Assembly: GCA_017618215.1 (NCBI GenBank)
Contig: JAFZUQ010000008.1
Span: 62,001 to 126,000, forward strand
Reading direction: 5' to 3'
Source: Elusimicrobiaceae bacterium
GTDB taxonomy: Bacteria > Elusimicrobiota > Elusimicrobia > Elusimicrobiales > Elusimicrobiaceae
DNA: 64,000 nt
The notes beneath the pieces are model-generated. The model searched no databases and was not told where the DNA came from. It saw only the letters and a list, made by a program, of their open reading frames with translations. Below, one piece after another: positions 25,531 through 32,855 of this stretch (positions within the stretch are counted from its first letter, which is position 1; each line of letters starts with the position of its first letter). The translations under genes were made by a program, and so were the position numbers.

Positions 25531-25947
25531 GGGCAGCAAATAAGGGGCTTAGATTTTAATAAGCGTTTCCGACTCTAAAAAAGAGTGCTGCCCACAGATT
25601 TGAGAGAAAGTTCTTTATTAATTTGCTGGCAGGCTCTTTTCCGGGTGGTTGCTGTGATTTTAGGTGATTATTCGGGGCTGGCGTAAATCCCGTAAGGGTG
25701 TCGGTTTAGGGCTTGCAAGTGAGGGTGGTGGCTTAGGTAGCGAAAGTTTCTTGGGTTGCTTCTCTTGCGCAGGCGGTTTAGGTGTTGTTGTCTTGCACTT
25801 AGGCTGCAAATGGCGGCGGTGCGGTGCGTTTACCCCCGTTTGCCGAGGTGGCGGTAGGGATACCGCTTATGTGAAGGAGACGTATATGGAGGATAACTCC
25901 AGTTGTCGTTAGGGCAGGTTCGGTGGATAACTGAGCCTGCTCTTTTT
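25531..25947 (+). ncRNA. Structured RNA of unknown family
   Basis: A strong promoter and a strong terminator bracket about 417 nt without a credible protein. It is clearly richer in G+C than the AT-rich genome around it. Visible helices: GGGCAGC (25531-25537) with GCTGCCC (25587-25593), enclosing GCTTA/TAAGC and ACTCT/AGAGT as a three-way junction; TTGCA (25793-25797) with TGCAA (25805-25809); GCGGTA with TACCGC (25851-25866) closed by a GGGA (GNRA) loop; TGGAG with CTCCA (25887-25901); and the terminator stem. GGATAACT occurs twice (25891-25898 and 25925-25932), in two neighbouring hairpins. I could not match tmRNA, RNase P, SRP or 6S hallmarks. It may be a housekeeping RNA too diverged to recognise by eye, or a new class. 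Confidence 0.65.
25911..25947 (+). terminator. Intrinsic terminator of the structured RNA
   Basis: An 11-bp stem (25911-25921 with 25933-25943, two G-U pairs), an 11-nt loop and a T5 tract. Its 3' arm GAGCCTGC could instead pair perfectly with GCAGGCTC at 25629-25636. Confidence 0.85.
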
Positions 25948-25961
25948 ATGTCTAAAAAAAG

Positions 25962-25967
25962 TATAAT
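25962..25967 (+). promoter_or_regulatory. -10 box for a leaderless radC transcript
   Basis: TATAAT is followed by six bases and then the radC ATG at 25974. There is no Shine-Dalgarno between, so the transcript probably starts at the start codon. Confidence 0.55.
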
Positions 25968-25973
25968 GTTTAT

Positions 25974-26672
25974 ATGGAAAAACCGTCATATTTAGGGCAT
26001 AGAGAACGTATAAAAAATAAATTTAAAAAGGAAGGTCTTAAACCTTTTTTGGATCATGAGGTTTTGGAACTGCTTTTAACTTACTCTATACCACGTAAGG
26101 ATACCAAAAAACTTGCTTGGGCTTTACTTAAAACGTTTGGTTCTTTAAGCGGCGTTTTGGAAGCAAGCAATTTTGAACTTCAAAAAGTAAAAGGTTTAGG
26201 CCCGCAAAGTGCTTTGCTGATAAATATTATTAGGGAAATTATAACACGCCACAGTTATGATAAAATTAAACAACGCAAAAGCATTGCTAATCAAGAGGAA
26301 CTTTACAATTATTGCATGGCGCATCTTCAAAATAAAAAGCAAGAATGTTTTGAGGTGTTATTTTTAGATATTAAACTTCGCTTAATAGCATCTGAAATAT
26401 TATCTGAAGGCAATATTGATAATACCACCGTATACCCACGTAAACTTATAGAATTTATACTAAAACACGGTGCAAAGTATATAATATGTGTGCATAATCA
26501 TCCCTCAGGCGATCCAAGCCCATCAATGGAAGATACCTTTATGACAGAAAACCTTAAAAATGTTTTGGATGTTCTATCTGTTAAAATGGTAGATCATATT
26601 ATAGTCGGTAACGGCAAAATTTATAGTTTTGAAAGCGGTTCTTATATAGAGAAACCAAAATTATTTTTATGA
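25974..26672 (+). CDS. radC: RadC-family JAB/MPN-domain protein
   Basis: This 232-residue protein has an N-terminal helix-hairpin-helix domain (VKGLGPQSALLINIIREI) and a C-terminal JAB-type metalloprotease-like domain with HNHPSGDPSPSMED (the HxHx(7)D zinc site). RadC was named for DNA repair, but its biochemical role is unsettled. The start ATG lies 6 bases after a TATAAT with no ribosome binding site, pointing to a leaderless mRNA. It overlaps the next gene by 4 bases. Confidence 0.93.
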   Translation: MEKPSYLGHRERIKNKFKKEGLKPFLDHEVLELLLTYSIPRKDTKKLAWALLKTFGSLSGVLEASNFELQKVKGLGPQSALLINIIREIITRHSYDKIKQRKSIANQEELYNYCMAHLQNKKQECFEVLFLDIKLRLIASEILSEGNIDNTTVYPRKLIEFILKHGAKYIICVHNHPSGDPSPSMEDTFMTENLKNVLDVLSVKMVDHIIVGNGKIYSFESGSYIEKPKLFL

Positions 26673-27949
26673 CAATTAACTTGCTTAAAGAAGTTTTAAA
26701 ACATCAAGTTTACCCCGCTTTAGGGTGTACGGAACCTGTATCCGTTGCACTCGCTGCTGCAACCGCTGCAAGTGTTTTAAAAAAGGAAAATGTTAAGAAA
26801 GCTACTTTGTTTTTAGACGGCGCAACTTTCAAAAACGGCCTTGGTGTTAAAGTGCCTAATACGAGTGGTCTTCGTGGCAATTTGGTTGCAGCCGCTTTAG
26901 GTTTGGTGCTTAAAAATCCAAATCAAAAAATGGAACTTTTAAAACATGTTACACCGGAAATTTTAAATAAAGCTCTTGATTTAATTCGGCAAAAAAGCGT
27001 AGTTTTAAATACCGTTTCCAAGAAAGGTTTTTACATTTGTGTTAACGTAGTGGGGGAAAAGGGCAGTAAAGTTAAATGTATAATTTCAGGTGGACATCAG
27101 GAAATCTCTTACTTATCCCTAAACGGTAAAGTTTTGAAAGAAAAGAAACAAAAAGCACAAAAGAAATCTTATTTACAAGCACTAAAAAAGGCAAGTATCA
27201 TCGATTTGATTTGTGCTGCAGAACATGCTGATAAAGAAGATTTAGCCTATATCAAACAAGGCGTAAAAATGAATTTGGCAGCATCAAAACAAGGTGAAGA
27301 ACTTGAAAAGGTCGGTTTTTACCTCAAAAATTTAGTCAAACAAAGAATTTTAAGCAAAAATTTAGTTATTGATACTAAAATTTTATGCGCCCAAGCAGCT
27401 GATGGCCGGATGGATGGGTTTTCTCATCCTGTCATGAGTTCCGGCGGTTCCGGTAATCAAGGCATTGTGGCAATTTTGGTGCCTTATTATGTCGGCACAC
27501 AATTAAAAATTAAAGAAGAAAAGATTTTAAAAAGCATAGCATTTTCACATTTATTAAATGGTTATGTCAAAGTTTTTACCGGTGAACTTGCCCCAATTTG
27601 CGGTTGTGCGATTGCAGCCGGCGTTGGTGCTGCAGCCGCGTTAGTGTACCAGCAAAAGGGTGCTGATATCAAGGCAATTACACTTGCAATAAATAATATT
27701 ATTAGCGATATCGGGGGTATGCTTTGCGATGGTGCAAAAAGCGGTTGTGCCTTGAAAGTGGTCAGTTCGGTTGACAGTGCTTTGCGCTCTGCTTTTATGG
27801 GCATTAAACATTACGGTATAACGGAAGCGGAAGGTTTTGTCGGCAGCAGTGCGGAAAAGACTATCCAAAATTTGAGTAAAATTTCAAATATCGGTATGTT
27901 GAAAGTCGATAGTACTATCGTAGGCATAATGAAGGAAAAAATTAAATAA
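26669..27949 (+). CDS. L-cysteine desulfidase family protein (CyuA/YhaM, UPF0597)
   Basis: This 426-residue enzyme belongs to the Fe-S L-cysteine desulfidase / serine-dehydratase-alpha-like family, which breaks cysteine to pyruvate, ammonia and sulfide. The N-terminus has HQVYPALGCTEPVSVALAAA with the first cluster Cys. The C-terminal half has PICGCAIAAGVGAAAALVY and GMLCDGAKSGCALKV, the remaining conserved Cys. The central SGGSGNQGIVAILV segment is also typical. It overlaps radC by 4 bases and the methyltransferase by 1. Substrate is inferred from family. Confidence 0.88.
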   Translation: MTINLLKEVLKHQVYPALGCTEPVSVALAAATAASVLKKENVKKATLFLDGATFKNGLGVKVPNTSGLRGNLVAAALGLVLKNPNQKMELLKHVTPEILNKALDLIRQKSVVLNTVSKKGFYICVNVVGEKGSKVKCIISGGHQEISYLSLNGKVLKEKKQKAQKKSYLQALKKASIIDLICAAEHADKEDLAYIKQGVKMNLAASKQGEELEKVGFYLKNLVKQRILSKNLVIDTKILCAQAADGRMDGFSHPVMSSGGSGNQGIVAILVPYYVGTQLKIKEEKILKSIAFSHLLNGYVKVFTGELAPICGCAIAAGVGAAAALVYQQKGADIKAITLAINNIISDIGGMLCDGAKSGCALKVVSSVDSALRSAFMGIKHYGITEAEGFVGSSAEKTIQNLSKISNIGMLKVDSTIVGIMKEKIK

Positions 27950-28644
27950 TGAAAGCAGTTTTTATTTTAGTCCATCCCAGAAACCCTTTAAATATCGGTG
28001 CTTGCGCACGCGCAATGGGTAATTTCGGTTTTAAAGATTTGCGTCTTGTCGATCCTTATGCTCCGTCGTGGGAAGAGGCCGTTACCGCAGTTCACGCAAG
28101 CCATATTTTAAAGAAAGCAAAAGTTTTCAAAAGTTTAAAAGAGGCCGCAGCGGATTGTTCTACAATTTTGGCAACCACTTCGCTAGACAGGCGCGTCGCT
28201 TACCGCAAAGTTATAAGTTTGCCGGAGATTTCAAGAAGTTTACCGAAGTTTACAGGTAAAACAGCTTTTGTCTTCGGCTCTGAAAAAACAGGTTTAAGTT
28301 CCGAAGATATCGCCCTTTCAAATTATATTTTGCATATACCTACAAACCCCAAAATTCCGTCTTTAAATTTAGCACAAGCTTTGATGCTTTGTTGTTATGA
28401 AATTGCAAAATATGATTTTAAAAGCCCGTCAATAAAAAGCGAGAAAATTGCCAAACAGAACGATTATGCGATTTTTGAAAAGGAGTTTCAAAATTTCCTT
28501 AAAAAAGTTCCTCGCCCTCCTGTTTTAAATGATAAAAACTGTATGGAATATTTTAATGAAATTAAAGCCAAAAGCGCTTTGACAACGCGTGAAGTTTATT
28601 TCTTAAAAAGCTTACTTGTACGAACTTTGAAACTGATAAAGTAA
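27949..28644 (+). CDS. SPOUT RNA methyltransferase, TrmJ-like
   Basis: This 231-residue SpoU-type methyltransferase probably 2'-O-methylates tRNA at position 32. The N-terminus reads FILVHPRNPLNIGACARAMG, the TrmJ form of motif 1; motif 2 is AFVFGSEKTGLSSEDI and motif 3 IPTNPKIPSLNLAQALMLC, which together form the SAM-binding trefoil knot. It starts at TAATG overlapping the previous stop. The C-terminal helical part is shorter than in some TrmJ proteins. Confidence 0.88.
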   Translation: MKAVFILVHPRNPLNIGACARAMGNFGFKDLRLVDPYAPSWEEAVTAVHASHILKKAKVFKSLKEAAADCSTILATTSLDRRVAYRKVISLPEISRSLPKFTGKTAFVFGSEKTGLSSEDIALSNYILHIPTNPKIPSLNLAQALMLCCYEIAKYDFKSPSIKSEKIAKQNDYAIFEKEFQNFLKKVPRPPVLNDKNCMEYFNEIKAKSALTTREVYFLKSLLVRTLKLIK

Positions 28645-28658
28645 ATAAGTAAAATATT

Positions 28659-28667
28659 TGCTATACT
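28659..28667 (+). promoter_or_regulatory. Extended -10 promoter of the lipoprotein gene
   Basis: TGCTATACT lies 20 bases before the lipoprotein ATG, with GAAGGAGAT as its ribosome binding site. No good -35 is seen. Confidence 0.55.
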
Positions 28668-28687
28668 AAATCTATGAAGGAGATATT

Positions 28688-29614
28688 ATGAAAAAAATAT
28701 TTATAGTATTTTTAGGAGTGATATGCGTTTTGTCTGCTTGCAATAGAAGCCCAAACCCAAAGGAGTCTTTAATTGCTACTGGCAATGCTTTACAGAATTG
28801 TGATGCGGATAGGATAGACAAATATATTGATATAAGTTCCGTAATAAACGGTGCAATTGATGTTGCGGCAAAGCAAGAAATTAATGGCATATCCAAAGAT
28901 GAAATTATAGGTATTACTGCAGCTAAGGTAATGATAGTGCCTATTGCCAAGCAATTTATTTTAGAAGGAATAAAACAATTATCAAATTCAGAATATAAAG
29001 ATTATATTAAACTGATCAAAGTAGAAAAATATGAGATTTTAAATAATAAAGACGGTATTGCGTCTGCAAAAGTTACTTTTAATTTTGAGGATGCTAAAAA
29101 ATATGCTCTTGATAAAAATTTAATCCCCGAAGATGCCAAACCCTACATGCAAGACAGCGAAACAACCCTTGTTTTAAAAATGAAACAAAACGGCGATTAT
29201 TGGCAAATTACAGAAATTACTAATTTAGAAGAATTAATTAAAAAATATGCCCCTTTATATGAAGAACAAAAAAAGAAACAGGAGGAAGCAGTCAAAGAAG
29301 TTCAGGCGGCCATAACTTTAGCAAGTACAATTTGTTTGGCTCAGCAAACATATTTTTTGATACATAATGTATACACAAATAATTTTGAAGATTTGGATGT
29401 AGATTTTTCTGATGATTCCGGTAATCCCGCCCAAGGATCTTCCTTTGTGGGTAAAGGTATTACCTATTCAATTAATAATGAAGGTGAAATTACTATTACA
29501 GGTACAAAGCCGCAAAAATATACCATTAAAAAGGAATGTTTCAGCAGTATGGTAACGTGCCAAGATGAAGACGAAACTGTATGTGATGAAGTAATGTCTT
29601 TTACAGATATTTAG
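28688..29614 (+). CDS. Lipoprotein with a pilin-like C-terminal domain
   Basis: This 308-residue protein starts with a lipoprotein signal peptide (lipobox LSAC, Cys at residue 18). Residues about 25-190 look like a DUF2939/DUF4878-type lipoprotein domain (ESLIATGNALQNCDADRIDK). A charged helix follows, then ITLASTICLAQQTYFLIHN and NFEDLDVDF, which resembles the segment after the N-terminal helix of pilin-like proteins, as in the pilin at 901. The tail has four Cys (KKECFSSMVTCQDEDETVC and others). The prepilin leader is absent, so it cannot be a pilin; it appears to display a pilin-type globular fold from a lipid anchor. The fusion reading is inference. A strong terminator follows. Confidence 0.72.
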   Translation: MKKIFIVFLGVICVLSACNRSPNPKESLIATGNALQNCDADRIDKYIDISSVINGAIDVAAKQEINGISKDEIIGITAAKVMIVPIAKQFILEGIKQLSNSEYKDYIKLIKVEKYEILNNKDGIASAKVTFNFEDAKKYALDKNLIPEDAKPYMQDSETTLVLKMKQNGDYWQITEITNLEELIKKYAPLYEEQKKKQEEAVKEVQAAITLASTICLAQQTYFLIHNVYTNNFEDLDVDFSDDSGNPAQGSSFVGKGITYSINNEGEITITGTKPQKYTIKKECFSSMVTCQDEDETVCDEVMSFTDI

Positions 29615-29628
29615 TTTATTTTAAAACT

Positions 29629-29662
29629 TCCCCCGGCGTGAAATTTTCGCCGGGGGATTTTC
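29629..29662 (+). terminator. Strong terminator after the lipoprotein gene
   Basis: A 10-bp GC-rich perfect stem (29629-29638 with 29648-29657) with a 9-nt loop, followed by TTTTCATTTT. It lies between the lipoprotein gene and the convergent phage-type protease gene. Confidence 0.9.
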
Positions 29663-29688
29663 ATTTTAAGGTTTGCCAAATGGCTGTT

Positions 29689-30297
29689 TTATTTTTTTAA
29701 TTCTTTTAACCAAGCATTAATTTCTTTTTCAAGTTTTTGGCGGTTTGATTTTTCTTGCTTTTTACGCTCTTGTTCTTCTTCGTCTTCTTCAGTTTTTGCA
29801 GGGGCGGCTAAACTGCGCGGATCGGCAGGAATTGCAACTAAACTAATCTCATAAATTTCCGCTAAAGTAAGCAAACTTGGGTTGCTTGCGACTTCATAAT
29901 GAAAGCGGCCTGCAATACTTATACCTTTTGCATGGCCCTCTTTATAAAGTTGGCGCGCGTGCGCTATTGTCGGGTGATTTGAGGCGGAAAATAAGGCCTT
30001 AAAATATAAACCTTTTTCATCCTCAAAAATCTCGGTTATTGAGCCTGCTAAATGGTCAAGTTGGTTTACATGGTCAATTAGTAAAACCGGGTTTTTCTTA
30101 AATTCCGTTAGCTCATAAACAAAGTTTCTTTTTGATTTTAAGACGGTGGGAATATCGCCGTATCTGTCCGCTAAATTTTTTGTGTTGGCATAACCTTCAA
30201 TGTAAACAAGGCCGTTTTCCTGCTTAACGGTTGCCTCTTGCAAAGGTAAAATTTTTAATGCCGGTGCTTTTAAAGTTCCGCAAATTTTGTGTTTCAT
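29689..30297 (-). CDS. HK97-type prohead protease
   Basis: This 202-residue protein is an HK97-family (S78/U35) prohead protease, which cleaves capsid scaffold in tailed phages. Seen are IEGYANTKNLADRYGD at the N-terminus, LLIDHVNQLDHLAGSI with the His region, GHAKGISIAGRF with the probable catalytic Ser, and EISLVAIPADPRSL. The C-terminus is a Glu/Lys-rich helix. It overlaps the portal gene by 4 bases. No capsid gene follows, although protease and capsid are normally adjacent, so its substrate is missing here. Confidence 0.9.
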   Translation of the reverse strand: MKHKICGTLKAPALKILPLQEATVKQENGLVYIEGYANTKNLADRYGDIPTVLKSKRNFVYELTEFKKNPVLLIDHVNQLDHLAGSITEIFEDEKGLYFKALFSASNHPTIAHARQLYKEGHAKGISIAGRFHYEVASNPSLLTLAEIYEISLVAIPADPRSLAAPAKTEEDEEEQERKKQEKSNRQKLEKEINAWLKELKK

Positions 30298-31478
30298 TTT
30301 TTGCTCCTGTTATTCTTTTTTGTGCTGAAAGGCAAACCAAGTGCCTGCGCAATTTCAGAGGGGGAATAACCCATTTCATAATAAATTTTTGCCGTTTGTG
30401 CGCGTTCTAATTCTTCTTCTTTCAAGCAGGCAACTTGGGAAATATCTTTATCAAAATACATTGTTTGTGTTTTGTCAAAATGCGGAAGTAAAAATTCCGT
30501 TAATGTTTCAAGCATCAAACTTTGTTTCGGCAAAACGCAAAGTTGCCAGAAAATGCGCTGCTGTTCTTTAGTGTTAAACTGTTGTGCTTGTTCAAAAAGC
30601 CCAACGAGGGCCGGCGGAACATGGAAAATGGAAAGTATAGTTTCACGGCTCATTTTCATTGCTTCAATAAAGTCCATGTCCTTTTGGCTGAGGGTTATAT
30701 TTTGCCATTTTAAACCGCCCTCAAGCAAAGCAACTTTGTGTGCTTTTTTTGCACCCTGATATTTTTCGTTCCAACTGTTAATTATGCGTGAACGGGTTGC
30801 CGGGTCAAGTTTCCCGTCGGTATAAAGCAAGCCGGAAAGGGCGCCTGCATGTTCAAAAAATGCGCGGTTATAACTTTCCGCCTTTTCAAGCGTATCTAAA
30901 CTTGCGCGCGCTGCCGCTATCGGGGAAAGGCCGTAAAAAAAGTCAAACGGATTAAAATATTTAAAGTGAATAACATCACTTGCCTTGTAATATGCGGTTT
31001 GTGAGCCGGCGCGGTATTTGTAACCTTCGATAGGTTCTGAAGATTTTTTGCCCGGTATAATTTCCACAAGTTGCGAAAGGAGGGGGAACATTTCCGTTGG
31101 TGTACCGTCGGGCAGTTGGGAATCTTTTAAAATATAAGCATTCCCTGTTAATTCTAAACTTGCGATGATCCATTGGCGCAAAGTGCGGCCGCTCATAAAT
31201 TTATTTGGGCGGTACATAAGGTCAAGTGCGGGGTGGCTTTGAATAATTTCGCCTTGCTTATTTTTTAACACAAAGTCCGCGGCGGAAACAGTTTCCGCTA
31301 TTGCATTAACGCAGGCATAAACCCATGCTTTTGAGCCATAACTATCGACGTATGGGCTGTAGTTGTGGCTTGACGGGTTTGGCAAATTCTGCCCTTGCAC
31401 AAGGTTCGGTGCAAATTGCATTATTGCGGGGGCAGTTTTTGTTTTGATATTTTTTAGTATTTTTTGAAGTATATTCAT
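30294..31478 (-). CDS. HK97-type phage portal protein
   Basis: This 394-residue protein matches HK97-family portals, the dodecameric ring for DNA passage. Landmarks are WVYACVNAIAETVSAADFVL, LELTGNAYI, VIHFKYFNPFDFFYGLSPI, and EAMKMSRETILSIFHVPP with LVGLFE. The length is near-full and no stop or frameshift is visible. Terminase, capsid, tail and lysis genes are absent, and flanking genes are host-like. It could be a prophage remnant or one locus of a scattered gene-transfer agent. No good ribosome binding site is seen at the ATG. Confidence 0.92.
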   Translation of the reverse strand: MNILQKILKNIKTKTAPAIMQFAPNLVQGQNLPNPSSHNYSPYVDSYGSKAWVYACVNAIAETVSAADFVLKNKQGEIIQSHPALDLMYRPNKFMSGRTLRQWIIASLELTGNAYILKDSQLPDGTPTEMFPLLSQLVEIIPGKKSSEPIEGYKYRAGSQTAYYKASDVIHFKYFNPFDFFYGLSPIAAARASLDTLEKAESYNRAFFEHAGALSGLLYTDGKLDPATRSRIINSWNEKYQGAKKAHKVALLEGGLKWQNITLSQKDMDFIEAMKMSRETILSIFHVPPALVGLFEQAQQFNTKEQQRIFWQLCVLPKQSLMLETLTEFLLPHFDKTQTMYFDKDISQVACLKEEELERAQTAKIYYEMGYSPSEIAQALGLPFSTKKNNRSKK

Positions 31479-31535
31479 TTATTTTTGGCTTTTTACGGCG
31501 GGCAACTTTGCAGAGTGTGGTATAAAAACATTGTA

Positions 31536-31572
31536 GAAAAAACGAGTGCCAACCTAGTTTTAGGCGGCACTC
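31536..31572 (-). terminator. Terminator of the RDD gene
   Basis: On the minus strand GAGTGCC (31572-31566) pairs with GGCACTC (31550-31544), with an inner CCTA/TAGG stem, and T6 follows. It separates the RDD gene from the portal gene downstream on the same strand. Confidence 0.8.
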
Positions 31573-31615
31573 CCAAAATGATAGTAGCAAATTTTTAAAT
31601 TTTATGCAATTAAAA

Positions 31616-32512
31616 TTAATCTGTTGTGCAAATACTTAACCCATGTACGATATCACAAGCATTTGGCTGATGAGGTTCACAACAAATTTGATCTGTATTA
31701 TCCATTACACGAAATGCTAGTTCCGGATGTCCTACCAACATCATGCGAACATCTTTACCTTTATTCATAAAAAGATAATCTCCTGTTTGGAAAATACCAT
31801 ATTTACTCGCTCCACCTACAATTATTCTTACGCTTCCGGAATTTTGTTGTACATGGTGGCCTTGTGCAGCTGCATGCAGGTGGTACAGCCTATTTAATGC
31901 CTGATGAAAATCTTTGTCGGGATTGTTTGTGCGTCCGGAAAAATGCACTTTACCGGAGAGAATAACTAGGAGTACCAAAATTATTAATAATCCCCCAATA
32001 GTAAAGAGAGAAATCATGCAACCTGTATGTTTTGGGAGTAACGGTAAAGGGTTATCAGATGTATAATCCTTATCAACTACATAAGTATTAGCTATTTTAT
32101 CATGCAACGCTTGTTTTTGTTGGGTGATACCTGCCATTATAAAACCGATGTAAAAAATGCTAGATAAAATTTTACTTAGCGTACGAGATGTCGCTCTTCC
32201 AAAAGATAATCTTTTTCCTTGAGCGTCGACAACTTTTATTCGTATGATTTGCTTTCCCCAAGTAGCTTGTTTGGAACTGCTTTCCCATAAAATGAAGTAT
32301 AGTGCGGATAAGATAAAGAATATCAAGGTATATATAATAATTGCTGTCAAAGGTAAAGTGGCGGTACGGTTGGCCTTCTCTATAATATTTTCCATAACAG
32401 CAGGCTCAAAACAAGCTTTTAATATGCCTATGAATACATACAATATAATAATATCGATGAAAAATGCAGCAAAACGTTTCCAGAAACCAGCATACGGATT
32501 ATTATTAGTCAT
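31616..32512 (-). CDS. RDD-family membrane protein with a Cys-rich exported domain
   Basis: The 298-residue protein has an N-terminal RDD domain of three membrane helices (GFWKRFAAFFIDIIILYVF; the family's Arg and Asp lie in the first helix; TWGKQIIRIKVVDAQGKRLS; HDKIANTYVV). A fourth helix at about residues 165-188 leads to a roughly 110-residue C-terminal domain with SVRIIVGGASKYGIFQ and four Cys (ICCEPHQPNACDIVHGLSIC). That tail is unlike other RDD proteins I know and vaguely resembles the Cys-bearing end of pilin-like proteins. The RDD family has scattered roles and the function here is unknown. Confidence 0.7.
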   Translation of the reverse strand: MTNNNPYAGFWKRFAAFFIDIIILYVFIGILKACFEPAVMENIIEKANRTATLPLTAIIIYTLIFFILSALYFILWESSSKQATWGKQIIRIKVVDAQGKRLSFGRATSRTLSKILSSIFYIGFIMAGITQQKQALHDKIANTYVVDKDYTSDNPLPLLPKHTGCMISLFTIGGLLIILVLLVILSGKVHFSGRTNNPDKDFHQALNRLYHLHAAAQGHHVQQNSGSVRIIVGGASKYGIFQTGDYLFMNKGKDVRMMLVGHPELAFRVMDNTDQICCEPHQPNACDIVHGLSICTTD

Positions 32513-32608
32513 GGCTTTCTCCTTACTTACTTTACTAATGTAATAAGTTAATTATACAAAATTCAGGAAATTCTGTAAATTTGTATATTTATATTGTGGT
32601 GCTTGTTC

Positions 32609-32810
32609 TAATGGAGTCAAATCGGAAATTCAAATCCGGCAATTATTTTTGAGGAAATTTTGGTTTTTACCGTGACGACGAGTACAAAGAAGAATGGAAG
32701 CGAAGCGCCTCTCGGTACTCTAGGAGCCGAAAAATCAAAATTTACCAAAAAGAATTTGACGGCTAAAAACAATAACTGTAAATTTCCTATTTCTATCTTG
32801 ACGCCATTAA
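32609..32810 (+). repeat. Hairpin repeat element, copy B, with terminal inverted repeats
   Basis: The element has ends TAATGGAGTCAA (32609-32620) and TTGACGCCATTA (32799-32810), inverted repeats with 11 of 12 matching. More imperfect inverted homology continues inward (GGAAATT blocks; 32652-32672 with 32725-32745). The core (32673-32735) is the one shared with copy A and contains GAGTAC (32680-32685) and GTACTC (32715-32720). It lies between the divergent RDD and hpf genes. It could be a MITE, a structured RNA or a DNA cruciform. Of the 343-bp gap, the rest holds the hpf promoter region. Confidence 0.75.
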
Positions 32811-32855
32811 TATAAAATGCTTTAATTATAATATATATGTTACAGGAGGGTAACT

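Noticed and set aside
25640..25860. A Pro/Lys-rich minus-strand frame, resembling a TonB-like linker
   Set aside because: No plausible start codon or binding site, and the composition follows from G/T-rich plus-strand RNA.
25664..25912. An 82-residue plus-strand reading frame inside the structured RNA
   Set aside because: Gly/Arg/Cys-rich nonsense composition, no ribosome binding site, and it lies across clear hairpins and a strong RNA promoter-terminator unit.
25531..25947. Interpretation as tmRNA, RNase P RNA, SRP RNA or 6S RNA
   Set aside because: None of the universally conserved motifs of these RNAs was found on either strand, though a very divergent form is not excluded.
31479..31615. 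Attachment site or transposase remnant next to the portal gene
   Set aside because: The inverted repeat here is explained by an intrinsic terminator on the minus strand, and no integrase or direct repeat is visible.
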